DNA of 64,000 nt, from the NCBI RefSeq assembly GCF_026212465.1, contig NC_080051.1, positions 21,015,446 to 21,079,445 of the forward strand, read 5' to 3'. Numbering within the stretch: position 1 is the first letter of the stretch; each line of letters begins with the position of its first letter. This document shows positions 60,671 to 64,000 of this stretch, piece by piece. The stretch comes from Amaranthus tricolor. Its lineage: Eukaryota; Streptophyta; Magnoliopsida; Caryophyllales; Amaranthaceae. Made by a program: the position numbers and the translations under genes. The notes under the pieces are model-generated. The model was not told where the DNA came from. It was given only the letters and a program-made list of their open reading frames with translations, and did not search any database.

Positions 60671-60825
60671 GGGCGTAACTTCTTTAAAGAAGTAGAACGC
60701 AGTAGATCAATTTCTCACATTTTATGAATCATATATCATTCATATATTACTTGATTCTCAGTTGTTATGTGCTATCATGATGGTCATGCATGGTCTTTAT
60801 GTTATTGTTTTGTTGCAAAGTGTTA

Positions 60826-61056
60826 CTCCCTTTAATTCTCTTTAGGTGTCCCATCTATTTTTGGGACACTTTTAAATTATATATTATTATTAATCTATAA
60901 GTTAAAATATAATCATGTGGGATCTCATTTAATTCGTTTAATTGTAAGGTTTATCTACACCAACTCTTTATAATTTTTAATTATACATAATTAGATATAT
61001 TAAGGATTAAATAAGTATATAAAGTAAATGTGACACTTAAGATGAATAGGAGGGAG
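60826..61056. mobile_element. Stowaway-like MITE with TA duplication
   Basis: TA|CTCCCTTTAATTCTCTTTAG opens and CTTAAGATGAATAGGAGGGAG|TA closes it (the last 21 bp include part of the duplication). It lies just beyond the gypsy relic. Confidence 0.85.
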
Positions 61057-61615
61057 TATTATTTTTTACATGCTTAGTTTCATTGGCAAAACTCTTTTAA
61101 TGATGGTACTAACTTCCTACTGTTTTTGTTACATGCTTAGTTCTCCCATCCCTTAACCCGTTTCTAGCCTACTTCTTTTTTCATTTATTTAGTTACCTTT
61201 TTATGTTACACATTTATTTTTTATTATTTTTTATTATGGCACAATTTCAATTTTATTTAGGTTTGTTTAGTTTAATTAGTTGCAATCGCAGGTGTCTTTC
61301 TAAACAAGTTGTATTTCACTCACCACTTTTCTTTACAGAGCTCACCTATTTGAGATTGTATTTTTCAATGCATGCTTTCTTCTTTTCCTTATCTTTCAAA
61401 GGATATGAGTACGATCTATTCGATATTTTCGTCCTTGATTCTTAAACTCCAACCCCTTGTCATCCCTAACTATAAATATGTTCAACAAAAGTTATTGGTA
61501 ATAAGGTAAATAAATGTTGCGAGTATTTACATCAAATATCCCACCGTAGATGTCACAACTCATCAGAAGGACATGTATACAACATGTGACCTATAGGCTA
61601 TAGGAGGGAATTTAC

Positions 61616-61860
61616 GGTCCGTTTGGTTATGGTACTAAATGATGGTAATGGGAATGATTTATAGTGTAAAATTTCAGTGAAAGTTTCATATTATTTCCAT
61701 ATTAATGAAACTTTGATCACAAAAAAGTTTTTTTGTTTATAAATTTTCATTTCCACCTATTACCTAATGTCATCAAGGTAACCATGAGATTTTTCAACTA
61801 AAATTATACTTATTTTTCATTTCTATTACTACCGTTTATTATTGCTACCAAACGCGCGCT
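61616..61860. mobile_element. MITE of the GTTTGGT family
   Basis: GGTCCGTTTGGTTATGGTAC opens and ATTGCTACCAAACGCGCGC closes it. The interior GGAATGATTTATAGTGTAAA and AACTTTGATCACAAAAAAGT matches. It is shorter than its sisters by an internal deletion. Confidence 0.8.
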
Positions 61861-62870
61861 TAGATCTTTTATATGTTACTGAATCGTGGGTTGTCTTATT
61901 GTCGAACGAACCCAAACGATAGTTACCTACTTTACATAGTTTGTCTTGTCATTCATTCAAATATACACGTGTGTGGTTTTGAGATAGTTCCTTGAGGGAA
62001 TCACAAGAACATTTATCAGAGACATAATAAGCATTAATATATTAATTATGTATAATTAAAAATTATAGAGAATTAATATTAATAATTTTTATATTAAGAC
62101 GAATCAAACAATATTCCATTTGATTATATTTTAACGTAAAGATAGATTAACAATAAGAGAAACGGAGAAATTAGAAGATTAATACAAAAGTTAACCATTA
62201 CATGTGAGATGCATATATAAATATATTATTTTGATTTAGAAAAGGAAAGAATAATATACATTTTTGTAAGGGGGGCATAGTGGTGTTTAGAAGGTAACAT
62301 CTGTGCACGCCAATAGAAGGTTGTCACGTACTCACGTGTATTTGGGATAGTAAATTATTTATAGGTGTAATATTTACTCATGGCTCATGCCATAGGGTTA
62401 CTAGTGGGAAAAAAAATAAAAATTAGTGTAATAGTTATAATAAATTAATGAAATTTGGTGTGGGAGAAGAGAAAAGTAAGAGAAATCAGATGCCTAAACA
62501 AACAAAAAAATAAATAAATAAATAAATTTGGATGCTCTTAAAGTGTTGTTCAATTTGAATTAATACTCCTCTATCCTATAGAATTGAAGAAAAAAGGAGA
62601 TTTCTAAGGAAGAAGTGTTTATTGGTAACTATAAATAATGAGAGAAAATTAATTGTGTATATTGATAATAAAAGTGCTCTTAGAGTATTGTTTAATTTGA
62701 ATTAATACCCCTCTATTCCAATAAGATTGGAGAAATGTAACTAAATAAATAAAAAGAGGTAATTAATTGTGTGGATGAAATTAAAAAAAAAAGTAAAAAG
62801 TGTAGGGATGATATTAAATGAAAACAATTGACCATTGTCCAAAAATAAAAATGATGAAAAGGAGTGGAAC

Positions 62871-63550
62871 CAGTGGCGAAACTTTGTTGGGAGCGGGTAG
62901 GGGCTTTGTCCGCCCGAGATTTTTGGCAAATTTTTTAAATACACAACGTTAATTTATATTTTTAATAATTTCCGTCCAACAAATAAAAGCAGCATAATTA
63001 AAAGAAGAGAATAACTAAAATAAATAATTAAAATCTTATAAAAAATAATAGATTATCAAACTAAGAATGAAATTATCATTTAACAATTGAAAAAAACAAA
63101 AAAAAGAAGCAAACAATTGAGAGAAATTGACAAAATCAAAAATCAAGCTTACCATTTACAATTGAAGGATAATGTTTGTTTTATATTTTTATTTGAATTT
63201 TTTTATCTTTATTTAATAATTAGTTTGAATAAGTGAATACTTGAATCACTAAAAACCCATACAAAAAAAAAATCAAATATGAAAGATAGTAAAAAAAAAG
63301 ACTTGGTAACAAAATGGGCGACGATTTTCTTGCTGATAGTTCAGTAATATACATTTAGAGACAAATAGCAAAGACATATAGTGTCAATGACCTTATAGAT
63401 AATTTAAAATTCTAAAAGAGCGTCGATCTTTACTTTAATTCAAAATTTACATTATAATTTTCGGTTGTATTAATTGGCTATATTTTAGTTGAATTAATTT
63501 TTTATTGCTAACTCCGCCCCCCTTTAAATTTTGTTCAAGTTTCGCCACTA
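62871..63550. mobile_element. hAT-like 680-bp element with 8-bp duplication
   Basis: CAGTGGCGAAACTTTGTTGG opens and TTCAAGTTTCGCCACTA closes it. It is flanked by AGTGGAAC (62863-62870) and AATGGAAC (63551-63558), an 8-bp duplication with one change. Both the CAGTGGCG end and the duplication length fit the hAT superfamily. The interior is A/T-rich and non-coding. Confidence 0.85.
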
Positions 63551-64000
63551 AATGGAACGAAGATAATAGATATTTTTAATCTATTTAAAGTAATACTCCG
63601 AATTTTCTTATATTTCAAATTGATTTATTATTTATTTCACTACTAATGTTGGGGGAATCACATAAAAAAGGCAAATTTTTTATTAAGAGCGTCTTACCGT
63701 AAGACATCTTAATATGAGTTGACCCAATTTTTAATTTCTTCAAATTTAATGAAAAAAATTATTTTTGTTTAGGTAACTACTATGCAAATTTAACTTTGGA
63801 CTGCTTGTATGGGCTCGTCTCACGGTGAAACGGTCTTATACAAGACTTAGCTGCATAAAAAAATACTCATGCTCATGAATTATTATAACATTAGAATTAG
63901 TTGGTTGAAGGAAGAAATGAAATAGAGATAATTATTTATAACCATAAAAAATAGAAGTTAATTAAGAGATTTTGTTAGTCTTGATTAAATTTTATGTGTT
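63551..64000. other. Right-edge intergenic sequence, nothing recognised
   Basis: A/T-rich with no gene. A stretch near 63690-63850 (GAGCGTCTTACCGTAAGACA, CTCGTCTCACGGTGAAACGG) has short inverted words that look like transposon debris. Confidence 0.4.

Overview
This window is AT-rich plant nuclear DNA. The evidence is spliceosomal genes with GT-AG introns, plant-only protein families (brassinosteroid CYP90, acyl-ACP thioesterase, FLX-like, Mini-RNase III), and many small non-autonomous transposons. It looks like a eudicot. The species cannot be fixed from the sequence, and nothing bacterial, organellar or viral dominates.

Six genes can be modelled, five of them exon by exon with phases that agree at every junction. 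(1) An FLX-like 3 coiled-coil protein lies on the minus strand at 3730-6450, with a 5'-UTR exon near 7065-7140. (2) A CYP90D1-type brassinosteroid C-23 hydroxylase is on the minus strand at 10774-16194, in 8 exons encoding 494 aa. (3) A mitochondrial-type ribosomal protein S19 gene is on the minus strand at 27188-27496 and probably has a 5'-UTR intron. (4) An IST1-like ESCRT regulator is on the plus strand at 31074-34306, in 6 exons encoding 434 aa. (5) A FATB-like acyl-ACP thioesterase is on the minus strand at 35252-40912, in 7 exons encoding 347 aa. (6) A chloroplast Mini-RNase III-like protein is on the plus strand at 44326-49609, in 7 exons encoding 276 aa. The genes act in separate pathways: flowering/FRI-FLC type regulation, brassinosteroids, mitochondrial translation, endosomal sorting, plastid fatty-acid export and plastid RNA processing. 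There is no operon-like logic. The first 2.3 kb holds weaker signs of one or two further minus-strand genes.

The rest is repeat-rich. Intergenic blocks 7.1-10.8, 16.2-27.2, 41-44.3 and 49.6-64 kb, and most introns, contain Stowaway-like MITEs (TA duplications, CTCCCTC-type ends), a 'GTTTGGT' MITE family, a 'TGTTAGAGTATATAA' inverted-repeat family, a polypurine MITE family, a near-perfect 340-bp hairpin with a 9-bp target duplication, a 680-bp hAT-like element, Au-like and tRNA-derived SINEs, decayed LINE reverse-transcriptase fragments, a decayed Ty3/gypsy integrase region, and several long (TA)n tracts.

I found no clear undescribed biological system. The best second looks are the hairpin in the RPS19/ISTL intergenic region, the transferred S19 gene without an evident targeting presequence, the divergent FATB-like enzyme with a transposon just inside one intron, and an unrecognised terminal exon at 2147-2271.
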